DNA of 64,000 nucleotides from Helianthus annuus (GCF_002127325.2 NC_035448.2:126206561-126270560), one strand, 5' to 3'; counted from the stretch's first letter, positions 24,106 to 36,592 are shown. Made by a program: numbers and translations. The notes: generated from the letters alone by a model not told the origin.

Positions 24106-24739
24106 CCCAGAAAATAAAACACCCTAAAATAGGGTGAAGTTGATAGAAATCGAGCGATTTTGAATGCTTAAATGTTAAAATTTCGTTGATAAGCTCGATT
24201 GCGCTTTAGTCGCCCTTTTAAGGCGTTTATATGTATAGTTGTATTACTTTCTTGCTAGTTAAACGCTAAAGCCGAGTTTTAACCATTTTCGCCATTTTAA
24301 ATGTCCACTTCCATACCCTTCGCCCAAGCCTAACGTTACAACCCGTAAAGACCTCTTGATTTACACTTATTTGCATGTTAGTTGGTGGAGACGAGATCTT
24401 ATGACAAGCTTATGATATTGCATATTTCATTGACTAGGCGTTGAGTGTTTACACATACACATTTTATGTATGTTTCATAAATAAAACCGAGTGTGTGTGA
24501 ATATTGTGAGTCGTGTGAAGATTAACATGTCGAGTCAATTAAATGTGAAGTCACGGCTTTTTGGTTGTCGCTATTATAATTGCATATGCTTGTTGGGTTT
24601 TAGTCTTTTGATGATGTCTTTCGACAAACCGGCTAACCGTTTATAGTAGTTTTAAATAAAATAGTGTGTAAATTATCGTACTTGTTTGTTTCCTTCTTTT
24701 ATTGCTTTTTAGTTCAGCTTGCTTGAGGACAAGCAAGGT
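23053..24739 (+). other. 3' non-coding region of element (c)
   Basis: About 1.7 kb, no gene. It contains a second PPT-like tract (23419-23436, AAGTGTGGGGAGGGGG), an A-run near 23474 and one of more than 20 A near 24080. Confidence 0.6.
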
Positions 24740-24756
24740 TCAAGTGTGGGGAGATT
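24740..24756 (+). other. Polypurine tract of (c)
   Basis: TCAAGTGTGGGGAGATT abuts the 3' LTR. Confidence 0.85.
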
Positions 24757-26660
24757 TGATATTCGCTAATTTACACATATTTTAGTCCCCCGTTTTACCC
24801 CCATTTTATGCGTTTTCGGCCGTAAAACCGTCATTCGGATACTTATTTATCTACATTTTTGTTTACAGGCCTAAAACTGCATACCAGACAAGATGATAGC
24901 GAAAACGAGGACTTTCCGGACAAAACGACAAGGCTGCGAAGATTCTGTGAACAAAACTGACCTGGGCGTTTGGCACGGTCATGCGGGCATCCGCACGACC
25001 GTGCATATCCGACAAACAAGAAAGTGTCGGCGGTGAACCAGGCGTGCAAGCACGGCGTGCAAGGCTCTGAAGGCCAATCCGAAAAGGCACGGTCGTTCCG
25101 GATGTGGAACGGTCGTGCGTATCCGAGAACCAACATAACCTCGGAACTGAACGGCCAAGGAACAAAGCGTGCAAGCCAAATGCCGGTTTGGCACGCCCGT
25201 GCCAAACCTGGAACGTCCGTGCGTGTCCGAAGACCAGTCAACGATCTGTGACGTCATGCGGTATGGTGGCCCACCACCAATAATGCTTAAAGTGCACGGT
25301 CGTGCCAAACCAAGAACGACCGTGCCGATCAGAAAAACCATTTAAACAGAACAGAAGCATTTTAGACGTAACTCTGGACATTTTGGGAGCTCTGCAGGCG
25401 ATTTTGAGGCTCCGAAGGCTGCTGCTTTCACTCGGATTCAAGCCACATTGCCCGGTTTTGCTCATTTACTATCCAGATTCTCATTCTTATGCTTGTTTAT
25501 GGTTTGGTTTCTCAAATCTTTCCATACTTTTGTTACATTTCAAGCATTTAGATTAATATTTATGTATTATTGTAGCCTTTGGGCAAAAACACAACAATCC
25601 CTTGCTTGATTATAGCTATTAGTATGTCAATCTATGTTTGTAATGAAATTTGGAAGTGTTTTCTATGATTATCTTTGATGATTAGTTTGCAACCTTGTTA
25701 TTGATATTGATTTCTTGATTATAAGTAATTGTGTTGGATGATTGGTGCTTGGTTAGGTAAGATAGTTGCAAAATGAAGCTTATTTAATCATGTATTAGTA
25801 AACTTTTAATTTGGTTAACTAGCTTAACTTGGTTAAAATGTGGGCACCATGATACTCTAACGGGTTAGTGGTTTAATAAAATGTAATTATTGTTAATCAA
25901 GAAAGCTTGCCCTCACGGAAGGACTCTAACGGGTTAGATGGTGTTGTTATGAATTCTTGCCATGATTTGTTAGCTTAGTTAGTAGTTTCGGCCAAAATTG
26001 CTATCTTGGTGAATTTATGTGCAAGATTTGTAAAATGAACTCGGTTGTGATTTAATCTAGTTTATGCTTGTCTCGGTGGTTGCATTGTGTTTATCGGTGT
26101 TGCTTTCCTTGATTAAGTGAGGTTAGAAAACTCCTAACGGATGACTAACTTATTTTTAGGAGATTTTTGTAGACATTAATCAATCGCACGTTAAAGAACA
26201 ATTTTAGGTGGTTAAAGTGTGTTTATCGTTTTAACTTTCCGAATGATTGTCATGTTAGGATTCCCGAAAGGGATACTAATTGTCTCGAAATGGAAAATTG
26301 ACCGAATGCTTCTAGTGCCAAAACTGACTTAGTTGACATGCTTTGGTTGTGTATTAAGCAAGGCTATATATATATAATTTACTATGTTTTATAAATATTT
26401 GTTTATGCTTATGTTAGTTTAATTAAAACCAAAACAACGTATGTTTTTACCGATAGTTTAGCGACAAAGGTCTAGTATTATTTCTCCGCCCATTTCCGTG
26501 GATCGATACTTGGTTCTTACCGATACTTTACTACATATATGACGGGGTACACTTGCCTCTTTCGTGTGTGTTTTGATGTAAAGTAATAATCACTTTTATA
26601 AATTTAAAACCAATTCGTGTGTAATTTCATTGTAAAAATATGTATAGTCGCGCACGTACA
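24757..26660 (+). repeat. 3' LTR of Athila element (c)
   Basis: 1904 bp, about five substitutions from the 5' LTR. Eight bases beyond the CA end (AGTTTTTG, 26661-26668) still match the element's own leader. Confidence 0.92.
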
Positions 26661-28304
26661 AGTTTTTGTTCAAGGTTCGGATTCTATCTACGAGGTTCAC
26701 CGATTTCGGGTTAAACATCAAACTACCGTTCCGAACCAGTTCACCGGCCGGACTTGGGTGATTCGTGTCCGAACCGGTGAAGCAAGTAAGAACCCACGTT
26801 CTACGGTTTAACTCGCTGTCAAAACACCTTAAAATCATGACAAATAATCAATCGGCCAAGTCTTAGACGAAAGGCCGACCAGGTCAGACTTTGCTGGCCG
26901 AACGGCCGGGCCAGCCGATCGGCTAGCACATGGTCCCACACTTTTCAAAACTTCATGAAGTATGCTATTGACGAAGTGATGTTCGATCGAATATGCTACT
27001 CGATTGGTAAACATTACTCTTCGGATCATGAGATACTATGGTTCAACACTTCATCGATTTTGCAACTCGTTCGTAGTATGGAGTGCCCGCCGATCGAACA
27101 GGCTGTTCGATCGAGTGACATCCTGCTGAGAACTACTTCTGAAGTTCCTAGCCGATCGGTTAAGCCGGCCGATCGAACAGACCGTTCGATCGATCGACCT
27201 GAAGGGTAAGAACACTTCAGTGTTCTCAAATACTACAACGAAAATTTAAAAACTTCAAACCATCATACACAAACACATCAGAGGAAGAAACAATTCACTC
27301 GAATGGTCCAGCCGATCGAGCCTACCGGCAGATCGAACAGGACTGTTCAAACGGACTTTCAAGCTGATCGAACAGCCCGTTCGATCGAACCTACTGTTCG
27401 ACCGATCAGGCTATTCAATCCAATCACACTTGTTTACATTTCCGCGTTGCTCATTGTTATGCTATCGAACTATTCAGGCTAACCCTACTCTCAGCGCTCC
27501 CTTCAATCCATAATCAATCACTGTGAGTATACTCGAACCCTTTTTGCTTTAGCACTTTTGGGTGTTACATACGTTACTTATCAAAATCACGATCGAACAC
27601 ACTATTCAAACTATTTGAACGCTAACCGATTGCATGTATTACGTGACTAAATGAATGCTTGTTGTTATGTTTACACGTGGAATGTTGTCTACCTGCCTTA
27701 GCAACGTAGTACTATAGTTTGGACTCAGCGCCCGTTCACACGGGGGTTGTTAAGGACAATTACTTGCATGGATTATGGTGGTAATCATGTATTGCGAACT
27801 GTCCCGGACAGTCAACCCTCCGTCGTTGGTATCGATAGGTCCATGTTAATAATTAACATGCATCATTTCCCTCTGTGTACGTGCTGGTTATGCGTAAACT
27901 ATTCGAACTCTATATGCTAGTATTAAACTTGTTTGCTCACCTTTACATTTTATGTATTGACTTTATTTTAACGTATGTGACTGGTGTTTAAGATATATGC
28001 TTGCTAGGGAAGCGAAGCTAGAATAAAGCTTTAGAGGCCCCCAACAAATAGTTGTCTGTCAGGAACGAGCAACTAGGGCATAGTTGTCTGTAGATCTTGT
28101 CAGGCTGGGTCTTTAGGAGCATTTGAACAATATTTATGTTTTGTATTAATTTAAACCTGAGTTTTCGGAACATAACTACTTGTTTGGATGTTATCTGTAA
28201 TAACATATTTGTTTATTCGGGATACGGTATGGGACGTATCTTTAACTGGATTATATAGATAGTTGTTATGGGAACTTCTGAACAATCTGTTTCGCTCAGT
28301 GCCA
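26661..28304 (+). repeat. 5' LTR of (b), second part, 3' end missing
   Basis: Matches the second half of 32655-35507 but lacks about 51 bp present at 34020-34075 and the terminal 37 or so bp. More CGATCG sites keep the 17 bp step: 27091/27108, 27153/27170/27187 and, with single changes, 27313/27330 and 27365/27382/27399. It ends abruptly at GCTCAGTGCC, where inverted gag begins. Confidence 0.88.
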
Positions 28305-29046
28305 AAAGCCAGACTTCACTCGCTTGTCATTGATCTCAGCAGCGAGTAGGTAAGTCTCTTCAATCGTTGCTGGCTTGGCGGCGTGAACAAAGTCGACTAC
28401 ACAGTCGGGCAAAGCTCAGATGTACTTTTTGATGGTTTGATCTGGGGTCATGACCTGATCGGGACATATGATGCTAAGCTGCTTGAAGCGAGCAGTGAGA
28501 GCAGCGTTGTCTCCATCCTTCTGCTTGATGGTCCAAAACTCGTCCTCCAGCTTTTGGCGTTCATGAGGAGGGCAGAATTCGTCGATCATAATTGCCTTCA
28601 ACTCCTCCCATGTTAGCTCGTAAGCTGCATCATTTCCGCGCTTGTTTCGTTCGGCTGTCCACCAGTCTAGAGCACGGGACTGGAAGACGCCTGTAGCATT
28701 GAGAGTGCGGAGATTCTCAGGACATCTGCTCTGGCGCAGAGTGACTTCGACTGAGTCGAACCAGTGAAACATGGCGGTAGGGCCATCTTCTCCGGTGAAC
28801 TATTTGGGTCCGCATGCTTTGAACTGCTTGAAGCTGAAAGCAGCCTTGTTTGCATCTTTGGGAGCGTCTGTTCGCGATTCTTCAGACGACTTGCTGGCGT
28901 TCTCGTAAACGTTGCTCACAGCCTTTGCTACACTTTTGGCGATGATGGCGGCGAGACGCTTGTCTCTCTTCTCCTGACGAGCATGGGCTGCTTGCTGCTG
29001 TTGCTGAGGCTGCTGTTGTTGCTGCTGGGGCTCTTGCTTAACCACC
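28304..29046 (-). pseudogene. gag: Inverted gag segment of (b)
   Basis: Reads as chromovirus Gag on minus although the rest of (b) is on plus. From the right: a Gln-rich stretch, [31 protein letters not shown], a TAG (28799-28801), then [39 protein letters not shown] and KQKDGDNAALTARF. A TGA follows KKYI near 28413, after which the frame continues to the left joint. The order is normal Gag, so one piece was flipped. The left joint (28303/28304) removed the LTR end, PBS and leader. The right joint lies in the Gln repeats. Most of the Gag linker before the zinc knuckle is lost. Confidence 0.88.
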
Positions 29047-29222
29047 CTCAAGGCCAACAAGCAGCTCAAGCACCCGCAGTCAATGCTCGAGTCTGCTTTG
29101 CATGTGGTGATCCTAACCACTTTGCAAACAGGTGCCCGAACAGGGTGGTTAAGCAAGAGCCCCAGCAGCCCCAGCAGCAACAACAGCAGCATCAGCAACA
29201 GCAGCAAGCAGCCCATGCTCGA
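28979..29222. repeat. Inverted repeat of Gln-codon DNA at inversion joint
   Basis: 28979-29046 and 29144-29222 are near-perfect reverse complements (one substitution, one 9 bp gap visible), separated by about 97 bp that encode the zinc knuckle. Each arm encodes VVKQEPQQ...AAHAR on its own strand. Confidence 0.88.
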
Positions 29223-32200
29223 ACCTTCAACATCAATGCCCGCCAGACTCAGGCTGATAACAACGTGGTTAATGGTACGTTCCTTATGAATGATATTTAT
29301 GCATCATGTTTGTTTGATACTGGAGCCGATAACTGCTTTGTGTCGTTTAAATTCGAGAAGCTCCTTAGTCGTAAGCGCTCTTATCTGTCCTCGTCATTCG
29401 AAGTCGAAGTCGCTACTGGAAGAACTGTCGCCGTTAACTCTGTTCTCCGTGATTGTACTCTCGAGCTCAACAATCACATCTTTCCAATCGACCTTATTCC
29501 GATGCAACTCGGAAGTTTTGACGTCATAGTAGGCATGGACTTTCTTCGCAAAAACCATGCTGAAGTTATGTGCTTTGAAAAGATGATTCGATTTTCGCTT
29601 GCAAATGGTGATCTTCTATGTGTATACGGTGAAACAGCGTCGAAAGGTCTCAAGCTCATGTCATGTGTTCAAGCCAGCAAGTATCTCCGTAAGGAATACC
29701 GAGCCTTCTTGGCCAACATTGTAGTAGCGGAGAAGGAAAAGAAAAAGAAAGCCGAAGTCAAAGACGTCCCAGTGGTCTGTGAGTTTCCTCAGGTGTTCCC
29801 TGATGATCTCCCTGGATTACCGCCAAGTCGTGATATCGACTTTCGTATTGACCTCATTCCGGGAGCTAACCCCGTTGCCAAAGCTCCTTATCGATTCGCT
29901 CCATCCGAAATGATGGAACTCTCAAACCAACTCCAGGAATTACTTGAAAAAGGCTTTATTCTCCCGAGCACCTCTCCTTGGGGCGCGCCAGTCCTTTTCG
30001 TCAAAAAGAAGGATGGGTCGTTCCGGATGTGCATCGATTACCGGGAGCTGAATAAGCTAACCATCAAGAATCGATACCCTTTGCCCCGAATCGACGACTT
30101 ATTTGATCAGCTACAAGGTGCCAAGTGTTTCTCGAAGATCGATCTACGTTCAGGCTATCATCAATTGCGGATTCAAGAGGAAGACATCCCCAAAACCGCT
30201 TTTCGAACCCGATATGGCCATTACGAATTCGTTGTTATGCCTTTTGGTCTAACTAATGCACCTGCGGTCTTTATGGATCTGATGAATCGCGTGTGTAAGC
30301 CTTTCTTAGACCGTTTCGTCATCGTGTTCATTGACGATGTCTTGATCTATTCCAAATCGAAGACCGAACACGCACAACATCTATGTTTGGTTCTCGAGTT
30401 ACTTCAGGGGAACCAACTCTATGCCAAGTTCTCCAAGTGTGAATTCTGGTTAGGGGAGGTTCAATTTCTGGGTCACATTGTGAATAGCCAGGGAATACAC
30501 GTCGATCCCGCGAAGATTGAAGCTGTCAAAAGTTGGATTACGCCTAAGAACCCGTCTGAAGTTCGTTTTTTTCTCGGACTAGCGGGCTATTATCGACGAT
30601 TTATTGAAGGATTCTCCAAAATCGCTGTGCCGCTTACCGCTCTTACTCATAAAGACAAGCCTTTTGTGTGGGGAACCGCACAAGAGTCTGCCTTTCAAAC
30701 CCTCAAGCACATGCTGTGCAACGCACCGATTCTTACGCTGCCCGACGGAAGCAACGATTTCATTGTCTACGGTGATGCTTCCAACCTTGGTCTTGGTTGT
30801 GTTCTCATGCAGCGAGACAAGGTTATAGCTTACGCATCTCGACAGCTCAAGATCCACGAGAAGAACTATACAACCCATGACCTCGAGCTAGGCGCGGTTG
30901 TCTTTGCATTGAAGACTTGGTGACACTACCTGTATGGCACTAAGTGTACAATCTACACTGATCACAGGAGTTTACAACATATCTTCAATCAGAGGGAGCT
31001 TAATATGCGTCAACGCCGATGGGTAGAACTCCTCAATGATTACGACTGTGAGATTCATTATCACCCAGGCAAGGCGAATGTGGTTGCCGACGCGCTCAGC
31101 AGAAAGAGTTATGTGCTCAGTATCCGAAACGTTCAAGCCCAGCATAACCTCGAAGCCCTTATTCGCAAAGCTCAACATGCCTGCTTTAACGAGCGCACCT
31201 TGAAGAAAGAAAGGATTTACCACGATGGAGCTCAGCTTGTAAGCAAGGCAGATGGGATATTCTACTATCTGAACCGAATTTGGATCCCAAAGCAGACCGA
31301 TTTGTGCAAGATTATCATGAATGAAGCCCACAAATCCCGATATTCCATTCATCCCGGTGCCGATAAAATGTACCAGGATCTTCGTTACAAGTACTGGTGG
31401 CCGGGTATGAAACGTGATATCGCTCTATACGTTGGAAGTTGCGTAACCTGCGCAAGAGTCAAGGCTGAACATCAAAGACCTTCTGGCTTACTCGAACAAC
31501 CGCCGATACCTATATGGAAGTGGGAGAGTATAGCTATGGATTTCATAACGAAACTCCCGCCCACGCCATCAGGTCACGACAGTATTTGGGTTATAGTTGA
31601 TCGTCTAACAAAATCAGCCCACTTTTTGCCGATACGAGAAGACTATAAGGTGGAACGACTAGCCCAGATCTATACCGACGAGATCATTTGTAATCATGGT
31701 ACGCCTCGCGACATCATCTCTGACCGTGATGCTCGGTTTACTTCTCGATTGTGGGAAACTTTTCAAGCGGCTCTTGGTACGTCGCTTAATCTGAGTACTG
31801 CATTCCATCCACAAACCGACAGACAGACTGAAAGAACGATCCGTACTCTTGAAGACATGCTCCGGGCGTGTGTCATAGATTTTGGTGGTAGTTGGAACAA
31901 ACACCTTCCACTAGTCGAATTCTCGTATAATAACAGCTATCATGCCAGCATCCAAATGGCACCCTTCGAGGCTTTGTATGGAAGGAGATGTCGATCGCCT
32001 ATTGTGTGGCACGAGATCGGTCATTCGCAATTAACCGGTCCCGAGATTCTACAAGAAACGTCTGACATTTCGAGACAACTTGGTGAAAGCTCGGAACAGA
32101 CAGAAAAGTTATGCCGATAGAAGACGCAAGCCCCTTGAATTTGACGTTGGCGACTACGTACTCCAAAAGGTATCACCTTGGAAGGGTGTAGTCAGATTCA

Positions 32201-32565
32201 GCAAGAAAGGGAAACTAGCACCTCGATATGTTGGACCTTTTAAGATTCTGGAAAGGATCGGAAAAGTCGCCTACAGACTCGAACTACCGGAGGAACTCAG
32301 TAACGTCTACCCGACTTTCCATGTGTCTAACCTCCGAAAATGCCTTGCTGATCATGATCTAATCGTACCGCTCGACGATCTTCAGGTCAATGAAACATTA
32401 CATTTCGTGGAAAAGCCTGTCGAAATCATGGATCGCCAAACAAAGCAACTCAGGCGCTCGCGCATCCCTATCGTGAAGGTCCGATGGGAAGGGAAACGAG
32501 GCGCGGAGTTCACTTGGGAACTCGAAAGCGACATGAAGGCCAAGTACCCGCAGTTGTTTAAATAG
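29047..32565 (+). pseudogene. pol: Pol of Tekay-like chromovirus (b), stop plus frameshift
   Basis: Starts in Gag's end with zinc knuckle [14 protein letters not shown]. Then come protease (DTGADNC near 29318, GMDFL), RT ([30 protein letters not shown] near 30331), RNase H (YGDAS, YTDHRSL), integrase (HHCC zinc domain from about 31340; DDE at [15 protein letters not shown] and the Glu of TDRQTERTI) and GPY/F (RYVGPFKIL). It ends in a chromodomain-like block (VEIMDRQ...[14 protein letters not shown]), which marks a chromovirus. Damage: TGA at 30921-30923 after ALKTW, and a frame change between about 32085 and 32118. Open-frame sequence left of 29047 is only read-through of the inverted segment. 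Confidence 0.92.
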
Positions 32566-32640
32566 ATCTGAAGCATCAAATTGGTAAAATGACTCACGGT
32601 GATGTGCAGCTTCGAGCCTAATTTCGGGACGAAATTCCCT

Positions 32641-32654
32641 AAACAAGGGGAGGC
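32641..32654 (+). other. Polypurine tract of (b)
   Basis: AAACAAGGGGAGGC directly before the 3' LTR. Confidence 0.85.
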
Positions 32655-35507
32655 TGTAACACCCCGTGTTTTCGAATGTCAAAGTCAAAGTCAAAGTCCA
32701 AGTCAACTTTGACTTCTTTGACTGTTAATGTTTCTTTTTGCCTTTTGTATTATGTGGAGTAAGTGTTGTCTAAATGAAATGACCGAATGTTTTATCAACG
32801 CGACCGATTTACGACTATGAATAGTAGGAAGTAACAATGCGATAAAGTTAATCAATCAATAATCAAGTAATCAAATCAATCATCGAACTCGAACCTCGAA
32901 TTATGCGAATTTTGGTATTGCTATATGTGTGTGTGTGCCTTATGTGTTACTTGTGCATGTTTACTTTATGTTCGTGTGGTATTCAATCGAATCAATCGGA
33001 ACTCGAATCGAAACTCGAAAAGCAATCAAACTCAATCGAAACCGACATCGAAACGTGACTTATGGATGATTGTATGTTAGATATAGTAGTTGGGACTGAA
33101 GGTAATTTGACTAGGAACTCTATCTTATTCGTAATGTCGTCCATCGAAATCGAAACATCGAAAATCGTCGCGAAACACTCAAGAAGGTGTTCCTGATCGA
33201 ACAGGAATCACCGATCGAACAGGCTAGCCGATCGAACATGCTGTTCGATTGAGCAGCCCAGCCGATCGGAGGTCCTGGCCGATCGGCTACCACTTTCCTC
33301 TTTTGGAGCCTATAAATAGCCCTGTCATTGTCACTCTTTCTACTTTTGGAAAGCTCTGACCGAACCAGCCCTTGTTCTTCACCTTTTCTCAGATTTCTCT
33401 CAACTCCGGTAAGTTTTCACATTAATTTTTGTACGTTTTTGATCATTACATGATTCTACACCTTTCTATCTTTCAAAACTTGATTTCTAACCGTGAAATC
33501 ACCAAGATCTAAGTGTTCTTGGGTGATGTCATCATGGTGTTCTTGAAGAACATCATACTTTGGCCTCATTCAACCGTGAATAGCTTAGATCTGACCGATT
33601 TCCACATAAACAAACTAGGATTTGTAAGAATCTTAACAATTTCACATAAATCCAAACCCTTTCAGGAGGATAAAAGAGTTGAAAGAAATAGATACAAGCT
33701 TTTTCACTCTTTTACACTCAAAACCTTAAAACCGATAGAAACGAAGCTCGAACCAACTAACTAATCATTCTAACGGTTTAGAGGTTCAAGGTTCAGATTC
33801 TATCTACGAGGTTCACCGATTTCGGGTTAAACATCAAACTACCGTTCCGAACCAGTTCACCGGCCGGACTTGGGTGATTCCTGTCCGAACCGGTGAAGCA
33901 AGTAAGAACCCACGTTCTACGGTTTAACTCGCTTTCAAAACACCTTAAAATCATGACAAATAATCAAACAGCCAAGTGTTAGACGAAAGGCCGACCAGGT
34001 CAGACTTTGCTGGCCGAACGGCTAGGCTGTTCGAACGAACAGCCCAGCCGATCGGACATACCAGCCGATCGGCTGGGCCAGCCGATCGGCTAGCACATGG
34101 TCCCACACTTTTTAAAACTTCATGGAGTATGCTATTGACGAATTGATGTTCGATCGAATATGCTACTCGATTGGTAAACATTACTCTTCGGATCATGAGA
34201 TACTATGCTTCAACACTTCATCGATTTTGCAACTCGTTCGTAGTATGGAGTGCCCGCCGATCGAACAGGCTGTTCGATCGAGTGACATCCTGCTGAGAAC
34301 TACTTCTGAAGTTCCTAGCCGATCGGTTAAGCCGGCCGATCGAACAGACCGTTCGATCGATCGACCTGAAGGGTAAGAACACTTCAGTGTTCTCAAATAC
34401 TACAACGAAAACTTCAAAAGTTCAAACCATCATACACAAACACATCAGAGGAAGAAACAATCCAATAGAATGGTCCAGCCGATCGAGCCTACCGGCCGAT
34501 CGAACAGGACTGTTCAAACGGACTTTCAAGCCGATCGAACAGCCCGTTCGTTCGAACCTACTGTTCGACCGACCAGGCTATTCAATCCATTCACACTTGT
34601 TTACATTTCCGCGTTACTCATTGTTATGCTATCGAACTATTCAGACTAACCCTACTCTCAGCGCTCCCTTCAATCCATAATCAATCACTGTGAGTATACT
34701 CGAACCCTTTTTGCTTTAGCACTTTTGGGTGTTACATACGTTACTTATCAAAATCACGATCGAACACACTATTCAAACTATTTGAACGCTAACCGATTTC
34801 ATGTATTACGTGACTAAATGAATACTTGTTATTATGTTTACATGTGGAATGCTGTCTACCTGCCTTAGCAACGTAGTACTATAGTTTGGACTCAGCGCCC
34901 GTTCACACGGGGGTTGTTAAGGACAATTACTTGCATGGATTACGGCGGTAATCATGTATTGCGAACTGTCCCGGACAGTCAACCCGCAGTCGTTGGTATT
35001 GATAGGTCCATGTCGATAATTAACATGCATCATTTCCCTCTGTGTACGTGCTGGTTATGCGTAAACTATTCGAACTCTATATGCTAGTATTAAACTTGTT
35101 TGCTCACCTTTACATTTTATGTATTGACTTTATTTTAACGTATGTGACAGGTGTTTAAGATATATGCTTGCTAGGGAAGTGAAGCTAGAATAAAGCTTTA
35201 GAGGCCCCCAACAAATAGTTGTCTGTCAGGAACGAGCAACTAGGGCATAGTTGTCTGTAGATCTTGTCAGGCTGGGTCTTTAGGAGCATTTGAACAATAT
35301 TTATGTTTTGTATTAATTCAAACCTGAGTTGTCGGAACAGAACTACTTGTTTGGATGTTATCTGTAATAACATATTTGTTTATTCGGGATACGGTATGGG
35401 ACGTATCTTTAACTGGATTATATAGATAGTTGTTATGGGAACTTCTGAACAATCTGTTTCGCTCAGTGCCATGCCCCGATGATTCCGCCATCGGTTGGGG
35501 TGTGACA
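32655..35507 (+). repeat. 3' LTR of element (b)
   Basis: 2853 bp, uninterrupted, the reference for the broken 5' copy. CGATCG array at 33212-33285, TATA box at 33310. Followed by ATAGG. Confidence 0.92.
33310..33319 (+). promoter_or_regulatory. TATA box, 3' LTR of (b)
   Basis: CTATAAATAG. A transcript from here would run out through the LTR into TGE copy A, antisense to gene C. Confidence 0.5.
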
Positions 35508-35745
35508 ATAGGTCTCTTCTTATCATCCAAACCTTCTTTAGGAACAAAGATGACAGTATGATATATGGGTGTCATCAGTCCCTCTTTTTTCAATTTTGTC
35601 TATCTCATGCATCAAAATCTTTCTTCACTCGCGTAAAAAATCATTAAATGAAGCTTCATGCAGAACTTTACTGAGGATCAAAGAATAGATTTTTGCTTTC
35701 GTTGTATTTTTTGGAGTTTTACATTGAGTTGTAAATTTCTTTAGC
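35508..35745 (-). pseudogene. TGE gene C, 5' part (copy A)
   Basis: Homologous to copy C 59370-59566 and copy B 37732-37900: GTTCTGCATGAAGCTTCA and a phrase encoding PKEGLDDKKRP are visible on minus. The expected ATG is not preserved and the frame is interrupted. Two retrotransposons cut it from its 3' remnant. Confidence 0.5.
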
Positions 35746-35795
35746 AATCACTGTGTGTTTTTTTTGTGTGATAAACGGAAGGTGGTGAGGCATTT

Positions 35796-35822
35796 CTATT
35801 TATAGAATTCTTTTTTGGCGCG
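35796..35822 (-). promoter_or_regulatory. Promoter of TGE gene C (copy A)
   Basis: CTATAAATAG on minus (35796-35805), with CGCGCCAAAAAA (35811-35822) just upstream, whose complement TTTGGCGC is a perfect E2F consensus. CCCGCC follows about 8 bp further upstream. Confidence 0.55.
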
Positions 35823-36039
35823 TAGGTTAGGCGGGATGTTATTTTTATAACACAAAATGTAAATAACATTTATCCGGATGTAAAGTTTAGCGTTATATAT
35901 AATGGCGTTTCATATTTTATGCCGTTTTTGTAGCCAGAGAGCTTAAATAAAAACACAGAAAAAAGTACGCAGTGATAAAATTGGCATTTTGTATTTATTT
36001 GGCGTTTTATTTTCAATGGCGTTTTATGTGAGGAACAGT

Positions 36040-36385
36040 TTTTTACTTTTTTACCCTTAATGACGCGCGTCCACGTAATAAAATTGGTGTTATTTACTAA
36101 AATGCCACCACGCCAATCTAGTCCATAGATTGTTTTGATCGGACGATCCATAAGCATTTTCTCCGTTCTCACACTTTTGAGCGTTTTCTCTAAACCCTGA
36201 CCCTATAAATATATAAGGTTAGGATTTAGGGAAAATGGTGAAAAGTGTGAGAACAGTGAGAATGGTTATGGATCGCCCGATCAAAACAATCTATGTACTA
36301 TATTGGCGCGGTGACGTTATCGTAAATAACACCAATTCTATTAAGTGAACGCGCTTCATTAAGGGTAAAAAGGGTCTTTTACCGC
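36040..36385. repeat. Inverted repeat formed by ends of TGE copies A and B
   Basis: Left arm about 36040-36203, right arm about 36216-36385, centre TATAAATATA (36204-36215). The arms are roughly 85% alike by eye and share GATCAAAACAATCTATG and TTCATTAAGGGTAAAAAG-type phrases. Confidence 0.8.
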
Positions 36386-36565
36386 TCAAATTCAAAGCGC
36401 CAACAAAAATGATAACACGCCATTCAAAACAAATAAAACACCATTAAATACAAAACGCAAAAAATTAGTGATAAAACGCATTGGAGATTACAGGAAGAGG
36501 AAACAAAACACGATAACTGAAAATTCAATTATTAAACATTTATTAGAAGAAATTCACTCTTAAAT

Positions 36566-36592
36566 TACGCTCCAAAAACAACATTATATAAA
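36566..36592 (+). promoter_or_regulatory. Promoter of TGE gene B (copy B)
   Basis: ACGCTCCAAAAACA, a decayed form of the CGCGCCAAAAACA seen elsewhere, precedes ATTATATAAAC about 95 bp before the ATG. Confidence 0.5.

Larger units (their letters stand above)
12603..26660 (+). mobile_element. LTR retrotransposon (c): complete Athila-type element
   Basis: Autonomous-looking Ty3/Gypsy Athila element of 14.06 kb nested in the 5' LTR of (b). The LTRs (1905 and 1904 bp) differ by about five substitutions and one base of length. In order: tRNA-Asp-type PBS, intact gag-pol, a region with paired palindromes, TATA box and intron, an intact env-position ORF, a long 3' region and a PPT. The left flank is AGGTT. 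The right edge is irregular: the match to the 5' end continues through AGTTTTTG past the expected CA end, and the bases before CAAGG are TTGTT rather than AGGTT. Confidence 0.93.
11475..35507 (+). mobile_element. LTR retrotransposon (b): Tekay-like chromovirus, rearranged
   Basis: Ty3/Gypsy element with TGTAACACC...GGTGTGACA LTRs, flanked by ATAGG (11470-11474 and 35508-35512). Its 5' LTR is interrupted by element (c) and lacks its last 37 or so bp. The PBS and 5' leader are gone, and a gag segment lies inverted at 28304-29046. Pol is almost complete and ends in a chromodomain-like tail, but carries a stop and a frameshift. LTR differences are clearly more numerous than in (a) or (c), fitting its role as host of (c). 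Confidence 0.9.
35508..36203 (-). mobile_element. TGE copy A, segment 3 with right TIR end
   Basis: Begins with the second ATAGG. Contains the 5' part of gene C, its promoter and the B-type end; gene B is missing. The terminal 160 or so bp (36040-36203) form an inverted repeat with the start of copy B. Conserved end phrases on minus are AAAACGCTCAAAAGTGTG and GATCAAAACAATCTATGG. GGCGTTTT repeats lie at about 36000 and 36017. Confidence 0.72.

Noticed and set aside
28764..29046. N-terminal extension of the pol frame of (b) with Leu-rich runs
   Set aside because: It is the reverse strand of inverted gag read on plus; the Leu runs are complements of Gln codons.
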